DNA from: Paenibacillus psychroresistens
GTDB lineage: Bacteria; Bacillota; Bacilli; Paenibacillales; NBRC-103111
Reading direction: 5' to 3'
Length of the DNA: 64,000 nucleotides
Assembly (NCBI RefSeq): GCF_009728935.1
Contig: NZ_CP034235.1
Coordinates: 838,501-902,500, forward strand
Shown: piece after piece, positions 27,767-36,832 of the stretch
Position numbering within the stretch: position 1 is the first letter of the stretch
Layout of the letters: each line of letters begins with the position of its first letter
Position numbers and translations under genes: made by a program
Notes under the pieces: model-generated
The model's database searches: none
The model's input: only the letters and a program-made list of their open reading frames with translations
Told to the model about the DNA's origin: nothing

Positions 27767-28306
27767 TTACAGCTTCCACGCCGTAGGGTCCTGGAAAATC
27801 TCGAACAATAGCTCACCTGTTTTGAAATCATAGGATAATACATGACCCCGAATATCCTTCTCTTTAGCAAACCAAATGATTCTTCCTGAGGTATAATCGT
27901 AGGGAGCGATGAAAATATCTTTGAGATCTGATTCTTTAATATTCTTTTCTTTCAGCAGCTTGGCGAGCATAAACTCTTTAGTCAAGCCTTCCTCAACCAG
28001 GATGGATCCGCGTTCTTTAATCTTAGTATCTTTCCCTGTTAGCCAAACGATTTTCACTTTTCCAGCTTCATCCGTGCCTTGCAGTGATTTAAAATTAGGC
28101 CCTCCAGGATGCTCGGTACGTATCTCTTCAACGGTGGTAAGCAGCTTATGTTCCAGAACGTAGGCTCTAGCTGCCTCGTCCGATGGAAGTGGGATTTCAG
28201 TTTTTAAGTCTTCACGGTTAATCCCATAAAGCACTAAGTAAACCATGGCTGAGACCACGATAAGAATTCCAGTAATGATTAATCCAGCTTTTGCATTATT
28301 CGACAT
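27767..28306 (-). CDS. TseB/YpmB-like membrane-anchored protein
   Basis: A 179-residue protein with an N-terminal membrane anchor (AGLIITGILIVVSAMVYLVLY, about residues 7-27) and an extracytoplasmic PepSY-like part. The ending LSYDFKTGELLFEI resembles the YVDFTTGKIL end of B. subtilis TseB (YpmB), a protein linked to the elongasome penicillin-binding protein PBP2A, so a cell-envelope role is likely. Resemblance is by pattern only. Gene order around it does not help. It is convergent with the epimerase-like gene and shares its terminator. Confidence 0.65.
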   Translation of the reverse strand: MSNNAKAGLIITGILIVVSAMVYLVLYGINREDLKTEIPLPSDEAARAYVLEHKLLTTVEEIRTEHPGGPNFKSLQGTDEAGKVKIVWLTGKDTKIKERGSILVEEGLTKEFMLAKLLKEKNIKESDLKDIFIAPYDYTSGRIIWFAKEKDIRGHVLSYDFKTGELLFEIFQDPTAWKL

Positions 28307-28453
28307 TAGTTTCAGTTCCCCTTATAGATAATTCCGTGAGCCTACTCATTTTATCAAAGCAAAGAGATTCTTACAAATAAAGCACTTGACTCTTCCCTTG
28401 GGGCAATGTTCTAAGATAAAGCTGTAGGATAATAAGAACGAGGAGCTGTGATA

Positions 28454-29323
28454 ATGGATGTAAATTTAGCTATGACGCGTCTTACGGAAATCACGTTTAT
28501 TTTTCCAAACGATCACCAGAATGAGAAGGAATGGAACCGTACATTCGGCGCACTTTTAATGGGAATTCCAAATTGCCGAGAGCTTAATTTTATGCCTGTT
28601 TCAGAAAAAAACTTACCCAGTACGTCATTTCGCGCAACTAGCGTAAATTACCCGCAGATCGTTTTAGGGACTTCGCTTCCCATTCAAGCTGTATTCGGAT
28701 GTGTATCCATTAGAAATGGTATTGATCTTGCGGGTACTTGGGAGCAGCTAGCTGAAACGGAGGCAATAGACAATGTACTGAAGTCATCCGAGGTTCCAAA
28801 TGATCACTCCATTACGGCGCTGTATGCTCGATTAAAAGGCCATCTTATTGACATGGATCATTCAGGGGTTAACATTCCGGTACCTCTATTCGAGAAGTCC
28901 AAGTGGGAAGAGCTGACGCAGAAGCTCTCTCAGATCACTAATATTTATCGATATCCTGGCGAAGAATGGCCCTTTATTATTCCGGCTAATGAGGAGGAAT
29001 TTCAGGCTGATATAACTGATTTCTCTGCACCTCGGACTTTAAAATTTGAGCTTGTTTATGATGAGTATAACGCCTTGCCTATTCTTCAATTTGCATTGAT
29101 TACTGATTTATCGAGAAATGAGCTTGAGGAAGCCTTTCCACATCCGTATGGATATGCTATCCCTGGGTTAGAAGACATTTTTCGAAGTGTAATGGTCGAT
29201 TCCCCTTGGAGCAAGGATGTATTAATCCGGATTGACTTGTACTATAAAGGTAATGAAGCGGAGCTGACTGATTGGGAGACTGGCGAATGGCTGGTTAAAT
29301 CAGGTGGTAGAATCAACTATTAA
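28454..29323 (+). CDS. Uncharacterised 289-residue protein
   Basis: The ATG at 28454 follows GAGGAG at proper spacing; a GTG six bases before is less likely. The product has no signal peptide or membrane span. It is an acidic soluble protein with repeated alternating hydrophobic stretches (LTEITFIFPNDHQNE, ALPILQFALITDL) that suggest a two-layer alpha/beta fold, but no motif I can name. It lies 26 bp before the MerR-type gene in the same direction and could be in one operon with it. Confidence 0.65.
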   Translation: MDVNLAMTRLTEITFIFPNDHQNEKEWNRTFGALLMGIPNCRELNFMPVSEKNLPSTSFRATSVNYPQIVLGTSLPIQAVFGCVSIRNGIDLAGTWEQLAETEAIDNVLKSSEVPNDHSITALYARLKGHLIDMDHSGVNIPVPLFEKSKWEELTQKLSQITNIYRYPGEEWPFIIPANEEEFQADITDFSAPRTLKFELVYDEYNALPILQFALITDLSRNELEEAFPHPYGYAIPGLEDIFRSVMVDSPWSKDVLIRIDLYYKGNEAELTDWETGEWLVKSGGRINY

Positions 29324-29349
29324 TCGGAAAATAGCTTAGGAGGCAGGAT

Positions 29350-30168
29350 ATGCTCACGATTGGACAGATGGCAAGGATTTGCAATATTTCAACCAAAACA
29401 CTTCATCATTATGAAGCTATCGGGTTGTTCATGCCGGCAGAGATTGGACAAGAAAATCAATATCGCTATTATCAGCCAGGGCAAATTGATCTTCTGCGGA
29501 AAATTGTGTTTTTTCGTTCGCTTGGCTTGGGGCTGGAGGTCATTCGTGAGCTACGTGAGAGTGGGGCGATGGCTGATGCTGCTAAAATCAATGCTATTCT
29601 GCTAGAGCATGTGGAAACCTTGCGTGAGGAAATCAGTACCCGTCAGCAGCTGTTAAATCAAGTAGAAGCTCGTATGCAGCAATTTACAATAAAAGGAGAG
29701 ATTAAAATGAATTTTACCATAAAAACAGTGGAGCAATTTAGTGTAGTTGGGATGGAGCATAACAGTCAAACCAGCTCAGAAAGTATCCCGCAAATGTGGC
29801 AAAGATTTATTCTACGAGAAAACGAAATTCAAGCGAAAATTAATCCTTCCTTCAGCTACGGGATTTGCTATGGGATGGAGGGAGAGGCAATCGTTTATGT
29901 TGCGGGCTTTCAGTCCAATCATGAGCCACTGCCGGATGGGATGGTTAGAGTCATTATTCCTACACAAAAATACGCTGTTTTCACGCATAAGGGACCTTTA
30001 TTCGAACCTGGTCATGATATTACGGATACTTTTGCAGAAATCCACCAAACCTGGCCTCAATATCAATTGACGCGGGCTGCCGGCGTAGATTTTGAGTTCT
30101 ACGATGAGCGTTTCCTTGGTGTTGATAATGAGCTGTCCGAAGTCGATATCTATATTCCGATTGAGTAA
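29350..30168 (+). CDS. MerR-family regulator with GyrI-like ligand domain (BmrR-like)
   Basis: A 272-residue regulator. Residues 1-75 are the MerR winged helix (MLTIGQMARICNISTKTLHH, then EIGQENQYRYY), residues 80-112 form the dimer coiled coil, and residues 118-272 a GyrI/AraC effector-binding domain (FTIKTVEQFSVVGMEHN, ending DIYIPIE), as in the multidrug sensor BmrR. An internal ATG at 29707, in frame at codon 120, has its own AAAAGGAGAG site, so the ligand domain might also be made alone. The target is unknown; no divergent transporter is adjacent. Confidence 0.88.
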   Translation: MLTIGQMARICNISTKTLHHYEAIGLFMPAEIGQENQYRYYQPGQIDLLRKIVFFRSLGLGLEVIRELRESGAMADAAKINAILLEHVETLREEISTRQQLLNQVEARMQQFTIKGEIKMNFTIKTVEQFSVVGMEHNSQTSSESIPQMWQRFILRENEIQAKINPSFSYGICYGMEGEAIVYVAGFQSNHEPLPDGMVRVIIPTQKYAVFTHKGPLFEPGHDITDTFAEIHQTWPQYQLTRAAGVDFEFYDERFLGVDNELSEVDIYIPIE

Positions 30169-30253
30169 ATATGGAAATAAGTTCGTTATTAGATACATGA
30201 TTTTCGCTAAAAATAGAGAAAAAGCCGGAAACCACAGCTACTAAGGAAGTTTT

Positions 30254-30307
30254 GGCGATAACAGCGAAAGAAGTTCGTTAATAGCGAAATTCTTTCGCTG
30301 TTCGCCT
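30254..30307. repeat. Long hairpin between convergent genes
   Basis: AACAGCGAAAGAA (30260-30272) is the exact complement of TTCTTTCGCTGTT (30290-30302), and GGCGA outside pairs with TCGCC. Related pieces, such as TTCGTTAATAGCGAAAT and TCGTTAATAACGAAAT, occur on both sides within 30200-30370. No T-run follows. It resembles a dispersed palindromic repeat rather than a terminator. Confidence 0.55.
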
Positions 30308-30419
30308 TCATTTGGGAAGTTTGATGGACAGATATAGAAAATGATATCGTTAATAACGAAATTTCTTCCTTATACATTGAGTTTTGGCAGCAGGTTGGAT
30401 ATGGAATCCATTTGTTTAT

Positions 30420-31427
30420 CTATTTTTTAGCTGGAATGGCATAAGGATACTTGGAATCGTCATCTACATCGTAGAAATCGTTGCCTTTTTTATAATAGAG
30501 CTTGGTTGAACCTAAAAATGATGGTTCGCCTGTTGTTTGATAATTTCCTGCAAGGATAATAACTTGGCTGCCCTTTTGCAAATAGGCAAGCTTCTCGGAG
30601 GCTTTTTCGAAGCTCTTTATTCTGTAGTAGTAGGTTTTATAAATGTCTCTAGGATTCAAAAATATATTGTTATCTTGGGGGCTTATGTCTGTTAGAAACT
30701 GATCTCCGCTTAAACGAAGGCCATTCAAGATTTGATCCGTTTGCTCAAGCCCTTCTACTGTTGCCAGCATGGGAATAGGTACCGTTCGATATTCTATTTT
30801 CCAAAAAACAGGTGGAGTGACGAAGCTTTTGGCAATCCGCAAGCTCGTGGAAGCTGCTACTTTGGAGTCAAATAACAAATCATATAAGACTCCTCCACTG
30901 GCGAAACTTAAATAATAATGCGTCTCTTGCTGATTACCTGACTTCTTTAATGTCATATAATAGGTGATTTTAGATTTTGAATCGGGTAGGAGTCCTTCTT
31001 TTATAGCGATTTTCTGGTTCTCCTTGTAAAGAGATTCTGATTGTTCAAGTGGAATAACTGTTATTCTAGCTACTTCTTGGTTTTTTTGAGTCATGATAAG
31101 ACCGCCGTCATTTGTTGTCTTTGCTTCCCAGTCCTGAGGCAGAGCAATCCGATAATTTGCAGTTTGAAAATACTTCTCGCTAGTCCCAGTGCCATCAGCC
31201 CCATCCAAACTATTGGTGCTGTAATAATCATTACCGAACAAAACTACCAAGATTATAGCAGCTAAGCTAACAGTCCCGATAACCCAATTGCGTAAGCCTC
31301 GTTTAGCCTTAACCTCGCTCGCCTTAATCTTCATCTCCACTTTATCCATAAGTGACTCTGTAAACATCCGTTTGGCAAAGGGGCGATGAGTGATATAACT
31401 ATCGAAATCTGGTTCATTGTTATTCAT
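30420..31427 (-). CDS. Probable anti-sigma factor, membrane-anchored
   Basis: A 335-residue protein with one span at about residues 45-65 (NWVIGTVSLAAIILVVLFG), a cytoplasmic N-terminus of about 44 residues and a large outside domain. Overlap of its ATG with the end of an ECF sigma gene by eight bases is the classic arrangement of a sigma and its anchored anti-sigma. No zinc-binding HxxxCxxC is visible, so it is not a ZAS-type anti-sigma. The outer part contains a PsbP-like region (YFQTANYRIALPQDWEAK) of unknown role, possibly a sensor. Confidence 0.65.
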   Translation of the reverse strand: MNNNEPDFDSYITHRPFAKRMFTESLMDKVEMKIKASEVKAKRGLRNWVIGTVSLAAIILVVLFGNDYYSTNSLDGADGTGTSEKYFQTANYRIALPQDWEAKTTNDGGLIMTQKNQEVARITVIPLEQSESLYKENQKIAIKEGLLPDSKSKITYYMTLKKSGNQQETHYYLSFASGGVLYDLLFDSKVAASTSLRIAKSFVTPPVFWKIEYRTVPIPMLATVEGLEQTDQILNGLRLSGDQFLTDISPQDNNIFLNPRDIYKTYYYRIKSFEKASEKLAYLQKGSQVIILAGNYQTTGEPSFLGSTKLYYKKGNDFYDVDDDSKYPYAIPAKK

Positions 31428-31959
31428 AGATTTCTCTCTCCTTTAATTGCTTTATTGATTTGGAGCGGGCGCGATTTAAGCGAGACTTAACGGTCCCAAT
31501 AGATATGTCCAAGGTGCTTGAAATTTCTTCCATAGATAATTCGTAGTGTGCATGCAAGATGAGAACTTCTCTAAATTTAATCGGTAAGCTCATTACGATG
31601 CTCCACATCTCATCCAGCTGAAATTGCGCAAAAAACTGTGATTCTGGCGAAGGCGAGGTTCCACTATTGAAAATGAAGCCTACCAAGCTAACCTTGCGGA
31701 CAAAAGCGAGCTTCAGAAATGAGAGTGCGGTATTTCGTGTTATTTTGAGCAGCCATGTCTTTAAGCTGGATCCTCCACGAAAGGTAGCTATATGCTTGTA
31801 GGCTTTAAAAAACACCTCTTGAGCAATATCATCAGCAAGCGAGTGATTTTTAGTAATAAAATAAGCGTAATTCCAAATATCCTCCCCATAGAACTCCATG
31901 ATATCTTTTAGCTGCGGTATTTCGATTGTGTTCATATGCTCCAGATAATCCAAGTCCAT
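31420..31959 (-). CDS. ECF-type RNA polymerase sigma factor
   Basis: A 179-residue sigma-70 family protein with region 2 (NYAYFITKNHSLADDIAQEV, then FFKAYKHI and SLKTWLLKITRNTA) and region 4 (REVLILHAHYELSMEEISST with DISIGTVKSRLNRAR). Region 3 is absent, as in the ECF group. The ATG at 31959 follows GAGGAGTG. A GGAACTT at 32000-32006 and a GTCTA at 31980-31984, 15 bp apart on the same strand, look like its own ECF promoter. The next gene overlaps and probably encodes its anti-sigma. Confidence 0.92.
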   Translation of the reverse strand: MDLDYLEHMNTIEIPQLKDIMEFYGEDIWNYAYFITKNHSLADDIAQEVFFKAYKHIATFRGGSSLKTWLLKITRNTALSFLKLAFVRKVSLVGFIFNSGTSPSPESQFFAQFQLDEMWSIVMSLPIKFREVLILHAHYELSMEEISSTLDISIGTVKSRLNRARSKSIKQLKEREIYE

Positions 31960-31979
31960 TTAATCACTCCTCACTTAAA

Positions 31980-32006
31980 TAGACTTATCACATGGATATA
32001 AGTTCC
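31980..32006 (-). promoter_or_regulatory. Candidate autoregulated ECF promoter
   Basis: On the minus strand GGAACTT (-35-like) and GTCTA (-10-like) are separated by 15 bp and lie just upstream of the sigma gene. AAC in the -35 and GTC in the -10 are typical of ECF promoters. The spacing is a little short. Confidence 0.4.
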
Positions 32007-32031
32007 AAGTCATGATAATGATAGCGCCTTC

Positions 32032-32058
32032 ATTACTAAAATGGTATCATTTAGTAAT
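32032..32058. promoter_or_regulatory. Palindrome in the divergent sigma/GGDEF promoter region
   Basis: ATTACTAAA at 32032-32040 is the exact complement of TTTAGTAAT at 32050-32058, around ATGGTATCA. It lies 31 bp upstream of the GGDEF-EAL gene and could be an operator; an ordinary -10 may overlap. Confidence 0.45.
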
Positions 32059-32088
32059 TGATTTGGAAATTAGGAGGTGGCTTACACG

Positions 32089-35000
32089 ATGGCTAAAACA
32101 ACTATTGGCTTGCTGTCTCCGTTTCTAGGTGGATATTATTTTAGTGATATTACAAGCTCGATCCAAAATACAGTTCAAAGCTATGATGCTAGATTGATAG
32201 CTATTCGTTCAGCTGGGAAGAATTATGACAGTCCTATTGCACTGGATCAAGTCGATGGCTGGATTGTATTGTTGGATGCCGTCACAGATGATTATTTGCA
32301 ATACCTGCATGCTGAAGTGAAAAAACCGATTGTAACTATCGCCAAGGATATTACGTCGCTGCATATAAACGGCCAGATGATTTTCTGTGATAATGAAGGT
32401 GGGATTAAACGGGCCGTTCACCATTTGGTGGGACACGGTAATCGGTCCATTGGATTCGTGGGCTATATGGAATTAGATGATATGCGCTTGCGATTTAAGG
32501 GTTATCGTGAAGCTCTTGAAGATCATCGGATTGCTTTTAATCCGGATCATGTGATCGATCCCAACGACTATGGAGTTATGGGTGGCAGACGTGCGGCTGA
32601 CCTCATCATTCAAGCAGGATTTCCTTACAGAGCGGCTATAGTAGGAACAGATTTGAATGCCGTGGGTATGATAGAGAGATTCACAGAGCTTGGCTATCGA
32701 GTTCCAGAGGATTTCGCGATGATTGGTTTCGATAATTCGATTGCAGGGAAAACCAGCCATCCAAGGCTTTCAAGTGTAGATCAGAATATTGCTCGTTTGG
32801 GAGAAAGTGCGGTTAACCTATTATTTGATCAAATTCGTGATATTCCCTGTTTAACAAATCCTTATTTAGTCGAATGTGATTTAGTTGTCCGCGCTTCCTG
32901 CGGGTGTGTGGAGCCTGAGGAAACACAAGATCGAGCCATGGATCCCCTAATTACTAAGGATGAAATAGCGCATAAGTTTGAGAGCAATTACGAATTCAAT
33001 AAATTTATTATGAATTATAAATTTGACGTCATCAAGGACTTAAGCTGGATTCTGGCGCCTTTTTTCCAATGGGGCTGTCTGGGCTTATGGAATGATAAAG
33101 AGAATGGCTCTCCGAAGCTCCAGATCAATCAATTCTATCATTTTCATGAAAACTATGAATTAGTAAACGTAATGAATATTGAAATGGAAAAGTTTCCACC
33201 AGATGAATTGCAAATGTATGAATCCAGTGCAGGAAGCAGTGAAATGATTTATATGCTGCCTTTTCGTGGGGAGGGCAATAATTGGTGCGTTCTAGCTTTG
33301 GGAGCAGCTTTTATGAACTATTCGAATAGAGTAGTGGCTCGAGAGACGGTGATCCATTATCTCGATATGATGGCTTATGCCTTAGAACGGCAATCGCTTC
33401 TAGAAGCGGTCAGACAGCAAAGCCTGCAGTTCAAGCTAATTGCTGAACAGCTGGAGGTCGTATCACGTACCTCGAATGATGGTATTTGGGACTGGGATAT
33501 GACGACAGATGCCGTAAAATGGAATCAAAGCTTTTTTAATTTATTAGGGCTTTCCACTCCAAGCTTGTTCGAAAATATTATTCATCTGGATGACTATGCG
33601 AGCTATAAGGCAGCGTTGTTCGAGCATTTGCAGCAAAAAGCGCTTTTTGAAATTGAATTGCGGTTGCGTAAACAAGATGGAGAATATGTATGGGTGATTG
33701 CCTCTGGAGAGGTTTTATACGATGAGCACGGAAAGCCGGCTCGAATGATAGGCTCTGTAAGAGACATCTCGGACCGGAAGCACTCTGAGGTATTGATGCA
33801 TAATTTGGCTTATCATGATAGCTTAACTGGTTTAACTAATCGGTTGAGCTTTTATGAGGTTATTAAAACCGCAGTTAAGCTGCGTCAGGATGAGCCATTT
33901 GCTATTCTGGTTCTAGATTTGGATCATTTTAAGAAAATAAATGATACCTACGGCCATCAAATGGGAGATCGTTTACTAGAGCATGTTGCTAAACATCTTA
34001 AAGCCCTGGTAAATCAGAATGAGCAAATTGCCCGTTTTGGCGGGGACGAATTTGTCTTGATCTATCCGTATGAGCATATGCGGGAGGTTGAAGAGTTTGC
34101 TCAATCGATTGCCTCGCAGTTTTCGACGCCGATGATCTGTGATGCCGTGCGTGTGGGAATCACGACAAGTGTTGGGATTAGCCTATACCCGACTGATGGG
34201 CAGGATGCAGATACGCTGATTCAGAAAGCGGATATTGCGATGTTTAAAGCAAAGCAAGCTGGCAAGAACAGATATGAGCTATTCTCACCGCATATGATTG
34301 AGCAAACCATGTGGCGCATCCATATGGAGAATCAACTGCAAACCGCTTTGCAGAATCATGAGTTTGTGCTTTACTACCAGCCTCAGATCGATTTGCAAAC
34401 AGGTATGGTGTATGGCGCTGAAGCCTTGCTGCGTTGGGACTGCCCAGGACGCGGGATAGTTTCTCCATTGGAATTCATTGCGCTTGCAGAAGATACCAGA
34501 CAGATTATCCCGATTGGCGAATGGGTTTTATTAGAAGCCTGCAGACAGAATAAACGCTGGACAGCTAAAGGATATAAGCCGATCAAGATCTCTGTAAACA
34601 TTTCCGGGCAGCAGCTTAAACAAGTTGGATTTGTAGCCAATGTGAAAGCGATTATTGAGAAAACAGAAATGGACCCCCGTTATCTCATCTTCGAGATTAC
34701 GGAGAGTACCATTATAGATAATTTAGAAGCCACGATTGATATGTTGAAGGAGCTTACGGCCATGGGTATCCGAATTTCATTGGATGATTTCGGTACCGGG
34801 TATTCCTCCCTCTCGATTCTGAAAAAGCTGCCAATCAGTATGGTCAAAATAGATAAATCGTTTATTTCGGAAATGACATTGGAGCATCGTGATTTGGATA
34901 TCGTGAAGGCGATTATTTTTATTTCTAATAGCCTACAGCTTGAAGTGGTTGCAGAGGGCATTGAACAGAAGGTGCAATATGAATTATTAAGAGAGCTAGG

Positions 35001-35097
35001 CTGCCACTATATGCAAGGGTTCTATACAAGTCCTCCGCTTCCTTCCGAGCAATTTGAAGCCTTCTTATCGCTTACTCATCTGGATCTGCGTTTGTAG
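32089..35097 (+). CDS. LacI-like sensor - PAS - GGDEF - EAL protein
   Basis: A 1002-residue cyclic-di-GMP enzyme. Residues 1-280 resemble the ligand domain of LacI regulators (IDN-like FDNSIAGKTSHPRLSSVDQN, RFKGYREAL) but with no helix-turn-helix before it and no signal peptide. Then follow an uncertain stretch to about 440, a PAS domain to about 565, GGDEF with intact RFGGDEF near 651, and EAL with EALLRW near 777 plus NISGQQL, EITES, DDFGTGYSS and KIDKSF. There is no obvious RxxD inhibition site. Both activities look intact. The ATG at 32089 follows AGGAGGTGG. Its end overlaps the convergent yqfQ-like gene by 22 bp. Confidence 0.9.
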   Translation: MAKTTIGLLSPFLGGYYFSDITSSIQNTVQSYDARLIAIRSAGKNYDSPIALDQVDGWIVLLDAVTDDYLQYLHAEVKKPIVTIAKDITSLHINGQMIFCDNEGGIKRAVHHLVGHGNRSIGFVGYMELDDMRLRFKGYREALEDHRIAFNPDHVIDPNDYGVMGGRRAADLIIQAGFPYRAAIVGTDLNAVGMIERFTELGYRVPEDFAMIGFDNSIAGKTSHPRLSSVDQNIARLGESAVNLLFDQIRDIPCLTNPYLVECDLVVRASCGCVEPEETQDRAMDPLITKDEIAHKFESNYEFNKFIMNYKFDVIKDLSWILAPFFQWGCLGLWNDKENGSPKLQINQFYHFHENYELVNVMNIEMEKFPPDELQMYESSAGSSEMIYMLPFRGEGNNWCVLALGAAFMNYSNRVVARETVIHYLDMMAYALERQSLLEAVRQQSLQFKLIAEQLEVVSRTSNDGIWDWDMTTDAVKWNQSFFNLLGLSTPSLFENIIHLDDYASYKAALFEHLQQKALFEIELRLRKQDGEYVWVIASGEVLYDEHGKPARMIGSVRDISDRKHSEVLMHNLAYHDSLTGLTNRLSFYEVIKTAVKLRQDEPFAILVLDLDHFKKINDTYGHQMGDRLLEHVAKHLKALVNQNEQIARFGGDEFVLIYPYEHMREVEEFAQSIASQFSTPMICDAVRVGITTSVGISLYPTDGQDADTLIQKADIAMFKAKQAGKNRYELFSPHMIEQTMWRIHMENQLQTALQNHEFVLYYQPQIDLQTGMVYGAEALLRWDCPGRGIVSPLEFIALAEDTRQIIPIGEWVLLEACRQNKRWTAKGYKPIKISVNISGQQLKQVGFVANVKAIIEKTEMDPRYLIFEITESTIIDNLEATIDMLKELTAMGIRISLDDFGTGYSSLSILKKLPISMVKIDKSFISEMTLEHRDLDIVKAIIFISNSLQLEVVAEGIEQKVQYELLRELGCHYMQGFYTSPPLPSEQFEAFLSLTHLDLRL

Positions 35098-35561
35098 CTC
35101 TTTTTTCCGGCTTTAATGGTTTTTCTACGTGTAGATCTGCGTCTGCGCCGACCAGCGGAGGTCAATCCATCCCCATCTAATTTCGCTGCCGTGCTGGCCT
35201 TAGAGCCGAATGACCCCATTAATACTTTGAGCATCGGTCCCATTTGCTGCATACTCTGAATGAATTTTTGAATGCGGCCTACATGCCCCATTACCCCATC
35301 AATACCACCCATCCGGTCAATAAACCCTTTGACTTGAGTCATATTAAAGGGTAAGCCAGCTAATAAGCCGGTAGAAGCAGCGGGTGTGGCTAATGCCGTT
35401 GATTGTGCGGCTGGAGCAAAGCCATTAAAGCTGCTAACACCGGGATAGGGCTGCTGCCCTTGAAAGCCAGCACCATAATAGGGCTGCTGCTGAACTAAAC
35501 CGTCGGAGAAGAAGGGATCTTGGCGTGTATTATTGAATTCATTTGGTTTCACTGGATTCAC
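35076..35561 (-). CDS. VrrA/YqfQ-like protein
   Basis: A 161-residue protein with a Gln/Pro/Tyr-rich N-terminal third (QQQPYYGAGFQGQQPYPG), a central helical block (FIDRMGGIDGVMGHVGRIQK to FGSKAS) and a very basic Arg/Lys-rich tail (RRRRRSTRRKTIKAGKK). This layout matches the YqfQ/VrrA family of Bacillus, of unknown function; VrrA of B. anthracis varies in repeat number. It converges on and overlaps the GGDEF-EAL gene by 22 bp. Confidence 0.75.
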   Translation of the reverse strand: MNPVKPNEFNNTRQDPFFSDGLVQQQPYYGAGFQGQQPYPGVSSFNGFAPAAQSTALATPAASTGLLAGLPFNMTQVKGFIDRMGGIDGVMGHVGRIQKFIQSMQQMGPMLKVLMGSFGSKASTAAKLDGDGLTSAGRRRRRSTRRKTIKAGKKSYKRRSR

Positions 35562-35747
35562 AATCCTTTTTTTACTATAATTTATGATGTAGGCAAATGA
35601 TTGGATTGGACGTTTGTCACGGTTTTGTAGGTTTTATTGCTTTTAGTACGTAAAAGCTGATAAGTTTACTAAAGTAAAGCAGGGATTCTTCGGCAAAATG
35701 TCGAAAGCTTAGCATAATGAAAAGATTAACTGGAGGTTTGAAGACGG

Positions 35748-36038
35748 ATGCAATTGAAAAAATTAAACGATAAAGCGATTGACCAATTATTTGAAGCTGT
35801 TCTAACATTAAAGGATGTTGAGGAATGCTATATTTTCTTCGACGACTTATGTACAGTAAATGAAATTCAGTCTCTCTCTCAGCGCTTGGAAGTCGCTCGT
35901 ATGCTGCGTAAAGGGAGTACCTATAATCAGATCGAAGCGGAAACTGGCGCAAGCACTGCGACTATTTCACGTGTGAAGCGTTGTTTAAATTATGGCAATG
36001 ATGGCTATAAATTATCATTAGAACGATTAGACCGTTAG
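35748..36038 (+). CDS. yerC: TrpR-like regulator YerC
   Basis: A 96-residue DNA-binding protein of the YerC/YecD group, related to TrpR. The core reads TVNEIQSLSQRLEVARMLRK and YNQIEAETGASTATISRVKR near residues 62-81, the helix-turn-helix, followed by CLNYGNDGYK. The ATG follows CTGGAGG. The next gene begins 11 bp downstream. In B. subtilis yerC lies just after the pur operon region, so its presence here fits a conserved neighbourhood. The ligand and targets are unknown. Confidence 0.9.
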   Translation: MQLKKLNDKAIDQLFEAVLTLKDVEECYIFFDDLCTVNEIQSLSQRLEVARMLRKGSTYNQIEAETGASTATISRVKRCLNYGNDGYKLSLERLDR

Positions 36039-36049
36039 AGAGGGCTCCC

Positions 36050-36832
36050 ATGATTAAATACGGCGTTCTGGTCATCAGCCATGGCTCGCGCAATGCGGAA
36101 TGGGTTGAATTGGTTGATCAAGCGGTTGCTGCTATTGAAATAGATTCAGATATATCTATACCGATCTATTCTTCTTATCTAGAGCTAATTGAAGGCAGAC
36201 TTATTCAGGATGGCATTTACAGCTTAGAGCAGCAAGGCGTGACGGATATTCTGGTCATTCCGTTATTCGTTTCCTCGGGCAGTACGCATATAGATGAGAT
36301 AAGTTATGCTTTGGGAGTTATCCCGGAACCTAATCTAGAAACAGATATGGTTCCATTAGTGATTCAAGCTCGGATTCATTTTGGCTCACCGATCGATGAT
36401 GATGAGGAAATTACTCAAATTATATATAGCAAAATACAAGCATTATCCCAGCAGCCCGATCATGAAATTGTACTCTTAATTGGGCATGGCAGTGTGGAGA
36501 AGGGCTTTCACCTGCGCTGGCGCAAAGGTCTCGAATTACTGGCTGCCCGCTTGAAGCTTCGCGGCGGTTTTGATGAAGTTGATGTGGCAATGTTGCTACC
36601 TGATCAAGTGAAGCGTAAAATGAAGACATGGGCTCTAAAAAAGCCAAAACATACGATTATTGTCGCGCCGCTTTTCCTGAGCGAGGGTTATTTCACAAAT
36701 CAGGTCATTCCATTGCGCATGCAAGGGTTCATATATAAATATAATGGTAAGGCGATGCTTCCGCACCCACTCATTTCTAGATGGATGGAGAAGCAAATTC
36801 GTCAGATGATAGGAAAAATGGGTGGTAATTAG
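36050..36832 (+). CDS. CbiX-family sirohydrochlorin chelatase-like protein
   Basis: A 260-residue protein with two chelatase half-domains. The first has VISHGSRNAEW with the metal-binding His near residue 10 and IPLFVSSGSTHIDEI; the second has LLIGHGSVEKGFH near residue 146 and APLFLSEGYFT. This matches CbiX/SirB-type cobalt or iron chelatases acting on sirohydrochlorin in cobalamin or siroheme synthesis. No other such gene is near. The ATG at 36050 follows AGAGAGGG, and dgkB begins one base after its stop, so they are co-transcribed. Confidence 0.85.
   Translation: MIKYGVLVISHGSRNAEWVELVDQAVAAIEIDSDISIPIYSSYLELIEGRLIQDGIYSLEQQGVTDILVIPLFVSSGSTHIDEISYALGVIPEPNLETDMVPLVIQARIHFGSPIDDDEEITQIIYSKIQALSQQPDHEIVLLIGHGSVEKGFHLRWRKGLELLAARLKLRGGFDEVDVAMLLPDQVKRKMKTWALKKPKHTIIVAPLFLSEGYFTNQVIPLRMQGFIYKYNGKAMLPHPLISRWMEKQIRQMIGKMGGN

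Noticed and set aside
32089..32930. LacI-type transcription regulator as the call for the GGDEF-EAL gene
   Set aside because: No helix-turn-helix precedes the ligand domain; the start and ribosome site exclude one.
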